64,000 nucleotides of DNA from Piscibacillus halophilus (GTDB lineage: Bacteria; Bacillota; Bacilli; Bacillales; Alkalibacillaceae). Of the stretch, positions 20,181-29,491 are shown piece after piece. Both the position numbers and the translations under genes were made by a program. Position 1 is the first letter of the stretch; every line of letters begins with the position of its first letter. The notes beneath the pieces were generated by a model that did no database searches, was not told where the DNA came from, and worked only from the letters and a program-made list of their open reading frames with translations. Location of the stretch: contig NZ_FOES01000006.1 in NCBI RefSeq assembly GCF_900110685.1, positions 52,141 through 116,140 of the forward strand, given 5' to 3'.

Positions 20181-20220
20181 GAGGGATGAGGTATTAAACC
20201 TCATTTCCCTCATTATTTTT
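20181..20220 (+). terminator. Terminator after cstB-like gene
   Basis: GAGGGATGAGGT (20181-20192) pairs with ACCTCATTTCCCTC (20198-20211) with a small internal loop, then ATTATTTTTT. Confidence 0.75.
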
Positions 20221-20262
20221 TGAACTTTGGAAGTTTATGGAATGAGATACCAGAGGGGGTGT
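20220..20262 (+). promoter_or_regulatory. Candidate tauE promoter with near-match CstR operator
   Basis: TTGAAC (20220-20225), 17-bp spacer, weak TGAGAT (20243-20248). It is overlapped by ATACC-N6-GGTGT (20247-20262), one base off the operator found four times upstream, again covering the ribosome-binding site. Confidence 0.5.
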
Positions 20263-20266
20263 CCTT

Positions 20267-21049
20267 ATGGAATATAGTTTATTGTTCTTATTAGTATTAT
20301 TTCTAATTGGATTCTTTGGATCATTTATTTCGGGAATGGTCGGAATAGGCGGATCAATTGTTAAGTATCCTATGTTGCTATATATACCGCCATTATTAGG
20401 GTTTGCAGCCTTTACATCACATGAAGTATCAGGCATAAGTGCAGTTCAAGTGTTTTTTGCCACAATTGGTGGTGTATGGGCTTACCGTAAAGGTGGTTAT
20501 TTAAATAAATCACTTATCCTATATATGGGTATTAGTATTTTAATCGGTAGCTTTATTGGTGGTTTTGGTTCAAAGTTTCTATCTGAAGGATCTGTGAACT
20601 TTGTCTATGCGATTTTAGCCACTATAGCTGTTGTGATGATGTTTATGCCAAAGAAAGGCTTAGATGATGTTGCGCTAGATCAAGTGACGTTCAATAAAAC
20701 ATTAGCATCCAGTTTAGCATTCATAGTCGGAATTGGAGCAGGCATTGTTGGTGCAGCAGGAGCCTTTGTGTTAGTACCGATTATGCTTATTGTCCTTAAG
20801 ATTCCTACTCGAATGACAATTGCTTCATCTCTAGCTATAACATTTATATCATCTATTGGCTCTACTGCGGGTAAAATTATGACAGGACAAGTGTTACTAG
20901 TCCCTGCCATCATCATGATTGTGGCAAGCTTAATTGCTTCACCATTAGGTGCCCAGGCAGGTAAGAAAATAAATACAAAATATCTACATCTGATCCTCGC
21001 TGTATTAATTTTAGCATCAGCGGTTAAGATCTGGTTAGATTTCTTATAG
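20267..21049 (+). CDS. TauE/SafE-family membrane permease (sulfite/sulfur anion exporter)
   Basis: 260-aa integral membrane protein with about eight hydrophobic helices and the family repeat [17 protein letters not shown]...[12 protein letters not shown] (N-half) and [42 protein letters not shown] (C-half). TauE proteins move sulfite, sulfoacetate or related anions. As in other cst operons, it likely exports sulfite or thiosulfate made by the CstB-like enzyme. RBS AGAGGGGG overlaps a near-match CstR operator. Confidence 0.9.
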   Translation: MEYSLLFLLVLFLIGFFGSFISGMVGIGGSIVKYPMLLYIPPLLGFAAFTSHEVSGISAVQVFFATIGGVWAYRKGGYLNKSLILYMGISILIGSFIGGFGSKFLSEGSVNFVYAILATIAVVMMFMPKKGLDDVALDQVTFNKTLASSLAFIVGIGAGIVGAAGAFVLVPIMLIVLKIPTRMTIASSLAITFISSIGSTAGKIMTGQVLLVPAIIMIVASLIASPLGAQAGKKINTKYLHLILAVLILASAVKIWLDFL

Positions 21050-21061
21050 CAGCATGATGAG

Positions 21062-21088
21062 CTCACCTCTAGATTAGGTGAGTTTTTT
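21062..21088 (+). terminator. Terminator after tauE
   Basis: CTCACCT (21062-21068) pairs with AGGTGAG (21076-21082), then six Ts. Confidence 0.85.
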
Positions 21089-21148
21089 ATTTTTAGTTTT
21101 TAATGTACAGGTTTAGGTTAAATTAAATAGTAAAAGAGGTGGGTCACG

Positions 21149-21502
21149 ATGGAGAAGACCATTGATTCAAAATACATACAACAGCATTTAGCTAATGAAC
21201 GTACGTATTTGGCATGGATACGTACAGCGTTGGCGATGGTGGGGATTGGCTTCTTAATTGTTAATATTCATTTTTCATTAAATGACACCTCTCAAGCCGC
21301 GGACCAATTTGCTCAAATCATCGGTATTTTTTCAGTTGTTTTAGGATTAATCATTATTGTTTTTGCGACATATAGTTACTTAATTAAAAAGAGACAAATT
21401 AACGAGCAAACCTTCCAGCCATCTAATAGGATCGTTTGGTTAGTATCACTTTTCACGATCGCCATTAGCGTATTATTTTTCTTATATTTTGTTGTTTATT
21501 AA
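21149..21502 (+). CDS. DUF202 family membrane protein (YidH-like)
   Basis: 117-aa membrane protein with the DUF202 N-terminal signature QQHLANERTYLAWIRTALAMVGIGF and three predicted transmembrane helices (about 25-42, 60-80, 95-115). Function of the family is unknown. RBS AAAGAGGTGGG. It is separated from tauE by a terminator and followed directly by a 21-bp tandem array. Confidence 0.88.
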   Translation: MEKTIDSKYIQQHLANERTYLAWIRTALAMVGIGFLIVNIHFSLNDTSQAADQFAQIIGIFSVVLGLIIIVFATYSYLIKKRQINEQTFQPSNRIVWLVSLFTIAISVLFFLYFVVY

Positions 21503-21530
21503 AAGAAATGTAGCGTAAAATGCGTTGATG

Positions 21531-21719
21531 TGTCTGTCAAAAGCGTGAAAGTGTACGTGAACCGGGCGTAAGTGTACGTGAAATGAGCGAAGATGTACGT
21601 GAACCGGGCGCAAATGTACATGAAATGGGGCAAAGTGTACATGAAATGGGGCAAAGTGTACGTGAACTGGGCGAAAGTGTACGTGAAATGAGTGCAAGTG
21701 TACGTGGAAACAGTCATGG
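21531..21719. repeat. Tandem array A: 21-bp period, core TGTACGTGAA
   Basis: Cores at 21552, 21573, 21594, 21615, 21636, 21657, 21678 and 21699, exactly 21 bp apart, plus a degenerate unit at 21531. Core TGTACGTGAA (TGTACATGAA in units 4 and 5, which are identical to each other) alternates with G-rich 11-bp remainders (CCGGGCG or ATGAGCG types). It fills the 303-bp gap between the DUF202 gene and the convergent ykfD end. Open frames across it are heptad artefacts of 21 = 3 x 7. Confidence 0.95.
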
Positions 21720-21805
21720 CCGTCAACCTAGATTCCACAATAATGACTTAACTTAAAATGAAAGCCGAACGCTGAGTTGTAAAAACTCAACATTCGACTG
21801 TTAAA

Positions 21806-22813
21806 TTAGCTATGCATTTTAGTTAAATCAGTTGAGTCCATATCGTAAATCTCTGGGTCATATAAATGACAAGCGACATGGCGTCCATTTTCGACTTCCG
21901 TAAGAGTTGGCTTCTTTTGGGCACATATGTCTTGTGCTAATGGACAACGTGTTCTGAACACACAACCAGAAGGTGGATTAATTGGACTGGGTAGTTCCCC
22001 TTCTAACACAACTCGTGAACGATTTTCTTCTAGATCTGGATCTGGAATTGGCACTGCTGATAGTAAAGCATTAGTGTAAGGATGAAGCGGCTCATCGTAC
22101 AATGTTTTACTGTCGGTCAATTCAACGATATGTCCTAAATACATAACGGCAATGCGGTCTGAAATATGTCTGACCATTGATAGATCGTGCGCAATAAATA
22201 GGTACGTAAGCCCTTTTTCTTCTTGTAACCGTTCTAATAAATTTATAATTTGTGCTTGAACGGATACATCTAAAGCGGAGATCGGCTCATCACAGATTAT
22301 AAATTTGGGTTCTAATGCTAAAGCTCTAGCGATTCCAATACGCTGACGTTGCCCGCCACTAAATTCGTGTGGATATCTGTTGGCGTGATCACGGTTTAGG
22401 CCTACTTCTTCTAGTAGTTCGTAAACTTTCTCTAAGCGTACATGTTTGTCCTTATATAGACCGTGTACTTCCATAGGTTCCGAAATTATTTCCTTAACGG
22501 TTGACCTGGGGTTTAAAGAAGCATAAGGGTCTTGGAAAATCATCTGCATTTGTCGGAATAACTTAAAGCGTTCCTCTTCAGGTATATCATGGACATTAGT
22601 CCCATCATATTGAACGTTCCCATCTGTATGATTATAAAGTGTTAATATCGTTCTTCCTAGAGTAGATTTACCACATCCTGATTCACCAACCACTCCAAAT
22701 GTTTCCCCTTCTTTAATGGTGAACGTGACATCATCAACTGCTTTTAATGTTTGGTTTCGACCTACATTAAAGTATTTTTTTAAATTTTCAACTTGTAGTA
22801 TGTTATTCGTCAT
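21806..22813 (-). CDS. ykfD: Peptide ABC transporter ATP-binding protein YkfD (OppF-type)
   Basis: 335-aa ABC ATPase of the DppF/OppF type energising uptake of murein peptides through DppBC. Walker [10 protein letters not shown] (about 45), signature SGGQRQRIGIARAL, Walker B FIICDEPISALD and C-terminal oligopeptide-transporter extension with the Cys cluster CVFRTRCPLAQDIC. Last gene of the dppABCDE-ykfABCD operon, in the position of B. subtilis ykfD. Its start overlaps ykfC by ATGA. No strong terminator was seen between its stop and array A; a CGAA...TTCG imperfect hairpin lies at 21769-21795. Confidence 0.93.
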   Translation of the reverse strand: MTNNILQVENLKKYFNVGRNQTLKAVDDVTFTIKEGETFGVVGESGCGKSTLGRTILTLYNHTDGNVQYDGTNVHDIPEEERFKLFRQMQMIFQDPYASLNPRSTVKEIISEPMEVHGLYKDKHVRLEKVYELLEEVGLNRDHANRYPHEFSGGQRQRIGIARALALEPKFIICDEPISALDVSVQAQIINLLERLQEEKGLTYLFIAHDLSMVRHISDRIAVMYLGHIVELTDSKTLYDEPLHPYTNALLSAVPIPDPDLEENRSRVVLEGELPSPINPPSGCVFRTRCPLAQDICAQKKPTLTEVENGRHVACHLYDPEIYDMDSTDLTKMHS

Positions 22814-23742
22814 GAAGATTCCCCCTGAAAGTACCGTCTAGCCTCACATAAAGTTTTTTCATATTTAGATCCTTTAAGTGTACGGATCTCAATTCCTGGA
22901 CTCGATATGGATGAATGTATCATCTTTCCATCGCCATAATAAATCCCAACATGATTGACTTTTCCTTTACCATCTTGATCAGCAAAAAATAGCAAGTCAC
23001 CAATTTCTAACTGATTAAAAGGAACTTGTGTCCCTTTAACGGCTTGGTCCGATGCATCACGTGGTATTTGGTAGCCGTTCATTTTGTGCATGTTGTAACT
23101 AAAACCTGAACAGTCGTAGCCAAAGGCACTCATGCCACCCCAAAAGTAGGGAAGCTCTAAAAATTGTTCTGCACATTTAACAATCGCTTTGCCATCACCA
23201 GTTGGGACATCTTTCATCGTTGGATAGACGGTTATGTCCTTACTCTTAAGCCAACCTTCACCCTCTGGCGTTTGGACTTTCATCCAAGCGTCTTGCTGTT
23301 CAATGACGGGTAGGTAAGTGGCATAACTTAACTCCATAAGCGGTAATTTGCTTGAATCATAAAGAATAGATTGTTTAGCAGTTACTAATGCGATGGATGA
23401 TTTATCCCATTCTTGTTGATTTACTAATTTTAGTTGTTTAAGAGGAACCCAACCTGGATAACCGCGATCATCCTTTTTAGATGGCTGATGAATAGCAATG
23501 ATCTTCGCCCATTGTCCATCTGTTTGGTCAACGATGACTTCTTCTCCAAATAAAAGTTGTGATTGGACGCGATTTTCATAACATAGGTCTGACCGCTGTT
23601 TAGAAGTAAGTGTGTCATACCAGTTTTGTAAAAGGACAGGTTGAGATAAACCATCTGCATCAATTTCTCTTGGTGACTCAGGGTTTGTCCAGATGGTTGC
23701 AACAGCAACATTACAAACCCAGGTGTTTGGTTGTTGACTCAT
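22810..23742 (-). CDS. ykfC: Gamma-D-glutamyl-L-diamino acid endopeptidase YkfC (NlpC/P60)
   Basis: 310-aa murein-peptide hydrolase cutting between gamma-D-Glu and the diamino acid. Three SH3-like segments (about 5-175) then an NlpC/P60 domain with catalytic Cys211 (GYDCSGFSY) and His264 (VNHVGIYYG). The frame runs back to a TTG at 23760, but AAAGGA lies between that and the ATG at 23742, giving the N-terminus MSQQPN. No signal peptide, so it acts in the cytoplasm on imported peptides, consistent with its ABC-transporter operon. Confidence 0.92.
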   Translation of the reverse strand: MSQQPNTWVCNVAVATIWTNPESPREIDADGLSQPVLLQNWYDTLTSKQRSDLCYENRVQSQLLFGEEVIVDQTDGQWAKIIAIHQPSKKDDRGYPGWVPLKQLKLVNQQEWDKSSIALVTAKQSILYDSSKLPLMELSYATYLPVIEQQDAWMKVQTPEGEGWLKSKDITVYPTMKDVPTGDGKAIVKCAEQFLELPYFWGGMSAFGYDCSGFSYNMHKMNGYQIPRDASDQAVKGTQVPFNQLEIGDLLFFADQDGKGKVNHVGIYYGDGKMIHSSISSPGIEIRTLKGSKYEKTLCEARRYFQGESS

Positions 23743-23760
23743 AGAACATAATCCTTTCAA

Positions 23761-24852
23761 TTAGAGAATATATTTTTTGTTAATACCATGAACGCCTAAT
23801 CCAGGTGTATTAGGAAGTGTAATGATTTTTTTGGTGTAATCGACTCCACCAGAAATGCCTTCATCTTTTAGCATTAACGGTGCGTCAAAGTCATATCGTG
23901 TAATGTTAGGTTGGCTAGCAGCAAAGTGTGCAGCTGCTGTGATACCAAGCTTCGTCTCAATCATACTTCCAACCATGCATGGAATCCCATATGTTTCGGC
24001 CATATGGTTAATTTTTAAAGCATGGTAGATTCCACCTGATTTCATTAGTTTAATATTAATTAAATCAGCACTCCTGGTTTCGAGGACTTTTCTAGCATCA
24101 TCAGGTGAAAAAACACTTTCATCTGCCATAATGAGTGTTTTGGTTTGAGTTGTAACTTCTTTTAAACCACGTATATCGTCGGCTTTTACGGGTTGTTCGA
24201 CTAATTCTATGTCTAATCCGAGCTTCTCCATTTTTTGAATGGCATAAATAGCTTCTTTTACCGACCAGCCTTGATTGGCATCTAAACGAATAGTGGCGTT
24301 AGGTCCGATCTGCTCACGTATTGCCTGAATTCGTTTAAGATCTTGTTCAATTTCGTCTTTACCAACTTTTACTTTTAGAATGGAAAAACCTTGATCAATA
24401 TAGTCTTGAGCATCATTGGCCATTTCTTCTGGTTCATTGACACTCACCGTAAAATCGGTTTCGATTTGATCGCGGTAACCACCAAGAAATTGGTAAAGTG
24501 GAAGGTTGGCAACTTGGGCTAGACAGTCAAACAAAGCCATATCCATTGCTGCTTTTGCACTTGTGTTACGAACGATTGAGCGATGAACGCTTTCGAGTAG
24601 ACGGTGAATTTGTTTTATCGATTGGCCAATTAAAATCGGTTTAAAAACCTCTTCGATACAGTATTTAATGCTTTGAAGACTATCACCTGTAATAACTAGG
24701 GTCGGTGGTGCTTCTCCATAGCCGACGGTGCCATCTTCTAACGTGACTTTGACGTAAATGGTTTCAGCATTAATAACGGTTCTTAGTGCTGTTTTAAATG
24801 GCTTCTTTAATGGAATTTTAACTTGATATGTCTCAATCTGCTTTATGTTCAA
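23761..24852 (-). CDS. ykfB: L-Ala-D/L-Glu epimerase YkfB
   Basis: Enolase-superfamily enzyme that converts L-Ala-D-Glu from murein to L-Ala-L-Glu for peptidase degradation. 363 aa with catalytic Lys160/Lys162 (LKVKVGK), metal ligands Asp191 (RLDANQGW), Glu219 (LVEQPV) and Asp244 (MADES), and Lys268 (NIKLMKSGG) on the opposite face. TTG start with GGAGGATCATC upstream, overlapping the ykfA stop. Confidence 0.94.
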   Translation of the reverse strand: MNIKQIETYQVKIPLKKPFKTALRTVINAETIYVKVTLEDGTVGYGEAPPTLVITGDSLQSIKYCIEEVFKPILIGQSIKQIHRLLESVHRSIVRNTSAKAAMDMALFDCLAQVANLPLYQFLGGYRDQIETDFTVSVNEPEEMANDAQDYIDQGFSILKVKVGKDEIEQDLKRIQAIREQIGPNATIRLDANQGWSVKEAIYAIQKMEKLGLDIELVEQPVKADDIRGLKEVTTQTKTLIMADESVFSPDDARKVLETRSADLINIKLMKSGGIYHALKINHMAETYGIPCMVGSMIETKLGITAAAHFAASQPNITRYDFDAPLMLKDEGISGGVDYTKKIITLPNTPGLGVHGINKKYIL

Positions 24853-25781
24853 GATGATCCTCCTATTACGCCAGGTTCAATTGTTAATGTCTTCGTGTGG
24901 GTACATAGTTTAGCTTGAGTCCCAAGTGGAATAGCATAATGTGGCTGACAATGCCCAATGTTAAATCCGCTTAATACTGGTTTATTTAGTGGTTTAAAAT
25001 AGTCATCCAGTACTTCTTCAAAGGTTAAAGAAGGACGGTCTTTCTTTGGTTTGGCATTATTAAAGTCCCCCACAATCACACCAACTGCATCATCTAATTT
25101 ACCTGCATGTTTCAGTTGAGATAAAAAGGAATCAATGCGATATGGTGGTTCATCGACATCTTCAATGAAAAGCAATTTTCCTCTTGTATCAATCTCATAG
25201 TCGCCACCAATTGAGTTAACGATTAAAGATAAGTTTCCACCGACAATTGGCCCTTCTGCTTCACCTTCACAAATGGTCGTTAGCTTTGAATAAGATTCAT
25301 CGTATATAATTTCTTCGGGCTCTGACAATTGGTTAAATGACTCTTTAGAGTGTGGATGAAAGTCATCTTTACCAATATCGGAAGCTAACATTGGCCCGTG
25401 AAAAGTGACAAGACCTGTTTGTTGCCTAATGGCTGTATGTAAGTATGTAATATCACTATACCCCCAGAATATTTTAGGGTTAGTTTTAATAATGTCATAG
25501 TTAATAGATGCTGCGATTCGTCCAGTGCCATAACCTCCGCCTGCACAAATAATGGCATCAACTTCCTGGTCAAGGAACATGTTATGTAAATCTTCAAGGC
25601 GTTGTTCATCTGTGCCGGCTAAATATCCATGCACTTTTTCGACATACTTGCCTACTTTAACCTTTAATCCAAGGTTCTCAAAAAAAGGAATGGCCTTTTT
25701 TAGATTAGATAAGTTTGGTGGACTTGCAGGAGCAATAACACCAATAGTATCTCCTGGTTGTATAGCCTTTGGTAGAATCAT
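24849..25781 (-). CDS. ykfA: LD-carboxypeptidase YkfA (peptidase S66)
   Basis: 310-aa S66 peptidase that removes the terminal D-residue from murein tetrapeptides in the cytoplasm. Nucleophile Ser109 in FWGYSDITYLH; GPIVGGNLSLIVNSIG and the FIEDVDEPPYRIDSFLSQL region and the C-terminal NIGHCQPHYAIPLG (catalytic Glu/His segments) are conserved. ATG with TAAAGGAG upstream; 62 bp after dppE. Confidence 0.93.
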   Translation of the reverse strand: MILPKAIQPGDTIGVIAPASPPNLSNLKKAIPFFENLGLKVKVGKYVEKVHGYLAGTDEQRLEDLHNMFLDQEVDAIICAGGGYGTGRIAASINYDIIKTNPKIFWGYSDITYLHTAIRQQTGLVTFHGPMLASDIGKDDFHPHSKESFNQLSEPEEIIYDESYSKLTTICEGEAEGPIVGGNLSLIVNSIGGDYEIDTRGKLLFIEDVDEPPYRIDSFLSQLKHAGKLDDAVGVIVGDFNNAKPKKDRPSLTFEEVLDDYFKPLNKPVLSGFNIGHCQPHYAIPLGTQAKLCTHTKTLTIEPGVIGGSS

Positions 25782-25843
25782 ATATTAGACTCCTTTAATT
25801 AGGATAAAGGGCATAACAATGTATGCCCCTTTTCCTATATCAT

Positions 25844-27502
25844 TTAGTTTTTGTCAGCCCATTTTAGTTCTAAGTAACCAACTGGGTGACGGACAATGCC
25901 ACTTACAGAAGAATTTTCTAGGTTCACTTGATTATAGAAGTGAATAGGGAAAAGTGGCATTTCTTCAAATAAAAGTTTCTCTGCTTCATATAAATATTCA
26001 AATCGTTGTTCTTCATTCGTTTCATTTCTTGCATTTTCAATTAATTGATCGTATTCTTCATTTGACCAGCCAGTACGGTTCATAGATGAATCTGTTACAA
26101 AGCTTTCTAAGAAGTTATAAGGGTCTGCATAGTCAGCTAGGAATGAACTACGAGAGAACTGGTGTTTTAAGTCTTTTTGGTCTTGTAAGAATACATTCCA
26201 TTCTGTATTTTCTAATGTTACTTCAACATCTAATACATCGATATAAACTTGCTGTAAATACTCAGCAACCGCTTTGTTCGTATCATCTGTATTGTATGAT
26301 AATGTGATTTCAGGAAGCTCATCATAACCTTCTTCGGCCATACCTTCTTCTAATAATTGTTTTGCCTGTTCTGTATCTGTTTGAATTAAGTCGCCATTAG
26401 CATCACGGAAGTCCTCTCCATTTGGATCCGTAAATCCATAAGATACAAAACCATGTGCTGGCTTTTCTAAGTTTTTCGTAATATAGTCAACAATTTCTTT
26501 TTGATTAACAGCTAAAGCAAACGCTTTTCTAATTTTTTTGTTTTGGAAAGGTTCTTCTGTAACGTTAAAACGATAAAAGTGCACGCCAGCTTGTTCTTCA
26601 TATGCTACATCATCGCCATCTAACAGTTCATCAGCTAAGTCAGATGGAATAGATGAAGTATCCAATTCTTCATTTTGGTACATTTGATATTCAGTATTAG
26701 TATCATTGACCATTGCCCAATGAATTTCGTCTAGTTGAACCGTGTCAGCATCCCAATATTCAGGATTCTTTTCAAAAACCATGTCTTGGTCATGATTCCA
26801 TTCTTTTAATTGGAATGGACCGTTCGCAACAAATGTATCTGCTTCGGCATGCCATTCAGGGTTTTCTTCTGCAACTTGATGGTTGACAGGGAAAAAGGCA
26901 GGATTGGAAACTAAATCTAAGAAAAATCCAGTTGGAGTTTCTAGTGTGACTTTAAAGGTCTTGTCATCAACTGCTTCAACCCCTACGTCGTCTGCATCTG
27001 CTTCTCCAGCGTTATAAGCTTCTCCATTTTCGATAAAGTAACCTAAAAATGCGGCTGATGAAGCTGTTTCAGGATCTAGTAAGTGCTGCCAAGCATAAAC
27101 AAAATCTTGGGCCGTGACAGGGTCACCATTAGACCAGTTTGCATCTTCTCTTAAGTAGAAAGTGTACTCCAAACCATCCTCGGAAACATCCCAGTCCTCA
27201 GCCATGGCCGGTTGTGGCTCATGAGATTGATCTAAACGGGTTAATCCTTCTAATAAGTTATTTAGTGCATTCCATGATACCGCATTGAACCCAATTGGTG
27301 GGTCAAAAGATGTTGGTTCAGAATCATTGTTAAGGTACAAAATCTTCTTTTCATCATTATTTTCATCAGTATTGTTTTCATTTTCTTCTGTGTTGTTATC
27401 ATCATCGTTCGTTCCTTCCTCATCGCCTGTTGATGTGGTACAAGCGACGAGTAACAGGGTTAATAGGACGGTTAATAGACTTAATAACCACTTTCTGTTC
27501 AT
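25844..27502 (-). CDS. dppE: Peptide-binding lipoprotein DppE
   Basis: 552-aa family 5 extracellular solute-binding lipoprotein that captures dipeptides or murein peptides for DppBC. Lipobox LLVAC with Cys21, followed by a very acidic, Asn-rich linker (DEEGTNDDDNN...), then the SBP fold (ADWDVSEDGLEYTFYLREDANWSNGDPVTAQDFVYAW). ATGA overlap with dppD. The acidic linker is longer than usual and fits a halophile. RBS AAAGGAGGAG lies inside the dppD end. Confidence 0.95.
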   Translation of the reverse strand: MNRKWLLSLLTVLLTLLLVACTTSTGDEEGTNDDDNNTEENENNTDENNDEKKILYLNNDSEPTSFDPPIGFNAVSWNALNNLLEGLTRLDQSHEPQPAMAEDWDVSEDGLEYTFYLREDANWSNGDPVTAQDFVYAWQHLLDPETASSAAFLGYFIENGEAYNAGEADADDVGVEAVDDKTFKVTLETPTGFFLDLVSNPAFFPVNHQVAEENPEWHAEADTFVANGPFQLKEWNHDQDMVFEKNPEYWDADTVQLDEIHWAMVNDTNTEYQMYQNEELDTSSIPSDLADELLDGDDVAYEEQAGVHFYRFNVTEEPFQNKKIRKAFALAVNQKEIVDYITKNLEKPAHGFVSYGFTDPNGEDFRDANGDLIQTDTEQAKQLLEEGMAEEGYDELPEITLSYNTDDTNKAVAEYLQQVYIDVLDVEVTLENTEWNVFLQDQKDLKHQFSRSSFLADYADPYNFLESFVTDSSMNRTGWSNEEYDQLIENARNETNEEQRFEYLYEAEKLLFEEMPLFPIHFYNQVNLENSSVSGIVRHPVGYLELKWADKN

Positions 27503-28518
27503 TTGTACTCCTCCTTTGGTTTTATATTAATTTTCGTAATATGTTTCACTCTCTCGTCATAGAGCCAGCAATCGACGTAATGGGATTGACTTTCTTCATG
27601 ACGGAGAGGATAAACCTTCTCACACGCCACCATGGCATGTGGACATCTTGCTGTAAACGGACATCCAACTGGTGGTGAAAATAAATCTGGTGGTGTTCCA
27701 TCAATCGGGATTAGCTTTTCATTCTTTTGATCTAGTCTAGGAATTGAATGAAGTAACCCTTTCGTATAAGGATGTTTAGGATTATAGAAAATTTCCTTTT
27801 TTAAGCCACTTTCGATAATTTTTCCTGCATACATAACAGCAATTCGGTCAGCGATTTTTGCTACGACGCCAAAGTCGTGAGTGATGAGAATAATCGCGAC
27901 GTTTGTTTTTTCTTGTATTTTTTCAAAAAGCTCTAAAATTTGAGCCTGAATGGTTACATCAAGGGCTGTTGTTGGCTCATCAGCAATGAGTAGATCAGGT
28001 TCACAAATTAAAGCAATCGCAATGACAATACGTTGTCTCATTCCTCCGCTGAATTGGTGAGGGTATTGCTGCAATCGTTCTTCAGGATTGGGAATACCTA
28101 CAAGATTAAGCATTTCTATCGCTTTTTCTTTAGCATCCTTTAATGATAGATTTTCGTGCTGCCTTACTCCCTCAGTCAATTGATCTCCAATTGTTAATGT
28201 TGGATTTAACGCTGTCATAGGGTCTTGGAAAATCATCGAGATATCAACACCCCGAATGTTTCTCATTTGACGTTCAGTATAATGAGTGATGTCTTGATCC
28301 TTAAATAGGATTTGACCATTACTAATTTTGCCTGCGGGTTTAGGGATTAATTGTATAATGCTGTTTGCTGTTACACTTTTACCACAACCAGATTCCCCAA
28401 CGATGGCAAGAGTTTCTCCTTGATATAAGTCAAATGAAACGCCTCTGACGGCTTTAACTTCTCCTCCGTATGTAGAAAAGGAAACGTGAAGGTCATTGAC
28501 TTCAAGTATTTTATTCAT
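27499..28518 (-). CDS. dppD: Peptide ABC transporter ATP-binding protein DppD
   Basis: 339-aa OppD-type ABC ATPase pairing with YkfD. Walker [10 protein letters not shown], signature [14 protein letters not shown], Walker [15 protein letters not shown], and C-terminal [14 protein letters not shown]ys motif. The frame extends three codons to a GTG at 28527, but GAGGAGGTGACACC places the start at ATG 28518. It lies in the dpp operon between dppC and dppE. Confidence 0.93.
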   Translation of the reverse strand: MNKILEVNDLHVSFSTYGGEVKAVRGVSFDLYQGETLAIVGESGCGKSVTANSIIQLIPKPAGKISNGQILFKDQDITHYTERQMRNIRGVDISMIFQDPMTALNPTLTIGDQLTEGVRQHENLSLKDAKEKAIEMLNLVGIPNPEERLQQYPHQFSGGMRQRIVIAIALICEPDLLIADEPTTALDVTIQAQILELFEKIQEKTNVAIILITHDFGVVAKIADRIAVMYAGKIIESGLKKEIFYNPKHPYTKGLLHSIPRLDQKNEKLIPIDGTPPDLFSPPVGCPFTARCPHAMVACEKVYPLRHEESQSHYVDCWLYDERVKHITKINIKPKEEYK

Positions 28519-28523
28519 TGGTG

Positions 28524-29489
28524 TCACCTCCTCAGTTTTGGATCAAGCGCATCTTGTAACCCATCACCTAACACATTAAAAGCAAACATGGTTGCTGAAA
28601 TGAAGAAAGCAGGGAAAAATAAGCGCCACCAATGTCCTGAAAGTATCGTTGTTAAAGCATCATCGGCCATGACTCCCCAGCTCGCATATGGACTGGATAC
28701 ACCTAAGCCTAAAAAGCTGAGAAACGCTTCTGCGAAAATGGCTGTTGGAACAGTTAAGGTCATTTGTACAATGATCGGTCCCATCGTGTTTGGTAATAAA
28801 TTTTTTCGTATGATCCGACTTGTTTTGGCACCAAAAGATTTCGATGCATGAACAAATTCAAATGTCTTAATTTGTAGTACTTGTCCACGGACAATCCTTG
28901 CCATACCAACCCAGCCGGTAATCGATAAAGCTAGAATGATGGTAAATAGGCTTGGACCTAATACAACTAATAGAAGAATTACCACTAATAAATACGGTAA
29001 ACCGTATAAAATCTCAACAATACGCATCATAATATTGTCGGTACGTCCGCCTTTATAACCTGAAACGCCTCCGTAAATGACACCGATAAAGAAATCGATT
29101 AAAGCAGCCACTAACCCCACAAAAAGTGAAATTCGAGCTCCATACCATGTTCTAGTAAACATATCTCTTCCTAAATCGTCAGTCCCAAACCAATGGGTGA
29201 GGGACGGTGCTTGGTTTTGCATTGCTAAGTTTTGTTCACTAACTGTATAAGGTGTCATGTATGGCCCGAATATGGCCATAAAACCTAATAAAATTAAAAA
29301 TACTAGCCCGCCCATGGCCATTTTGTTTTTCTTTAAACGTAGCCAAGCATCTTGCCAGTAAGATAAAGATGGACGAACAACCTCTTCTTGATTTAACTGT
29401 GTTTGATCAAGCGGTTGAAACCATTCAGCGGGGATCTCTTCACGGTTTATATGATTGTTTTGGGAATGTTTAATCGTATGTTTATCCAT
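28524..29489 (-). CDS. dppC: Peptide ABC transporter permease DppC
   Basis: 321-aa OppC-type inner-membrane permease with a cytoplasmic N-terminus, about six transmembrane helices and the EAA coupling loop (FVHASKSFGAKTSRIIRKNLLPN). It forms the pore with DppB. Overlaps dppD in the GTGA region; 2 bp from dppB. Confidence 0.94.
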   Translation of the reverse strand: MDKHTIKHSQNNHINREEIPAEWFQPLDQTQLNQEEVVRPSLSYWQDAWLRLKKNKMAMGGLVFLILLGFMAIFGPYMTPYTVSEQNLAMQNQAPSLTHWFGTDDLGRDMFTRTWYGARISLFVGLVAALIDFFIGVIYGGVSGYKGGRTDNIMMRIVEILYGLPYLLVVILLLVVLGPSLFTIILALSITGWVGMARIVRGQVLQIKTFEFVHASKSFGAKTSRIIRKNLLPNTMGPIIVQMTLTVPTAIFAEAFLSFLGLGVSSPYASWGVMADDALTTILSGHWWRLFFPAFFISATMFAFNVLGDGLQDALDPKLRR

Positions 29490-29491
29490 GA

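Noticed and set aside
21531..21719. CRISPR array
   Set aside because: Period of 21 bp with no 30-40-nt unique spacers, no cas genes in the window, and remainders that resemble each other.
21482..21738. Reverse-strand open frames encoding HVHFRPV-type heptads across array A
   Set aside because: The frames exist only because 21 bp is a multiple of three; no ribosome-binding site or family match, and array B with the same period has stops.
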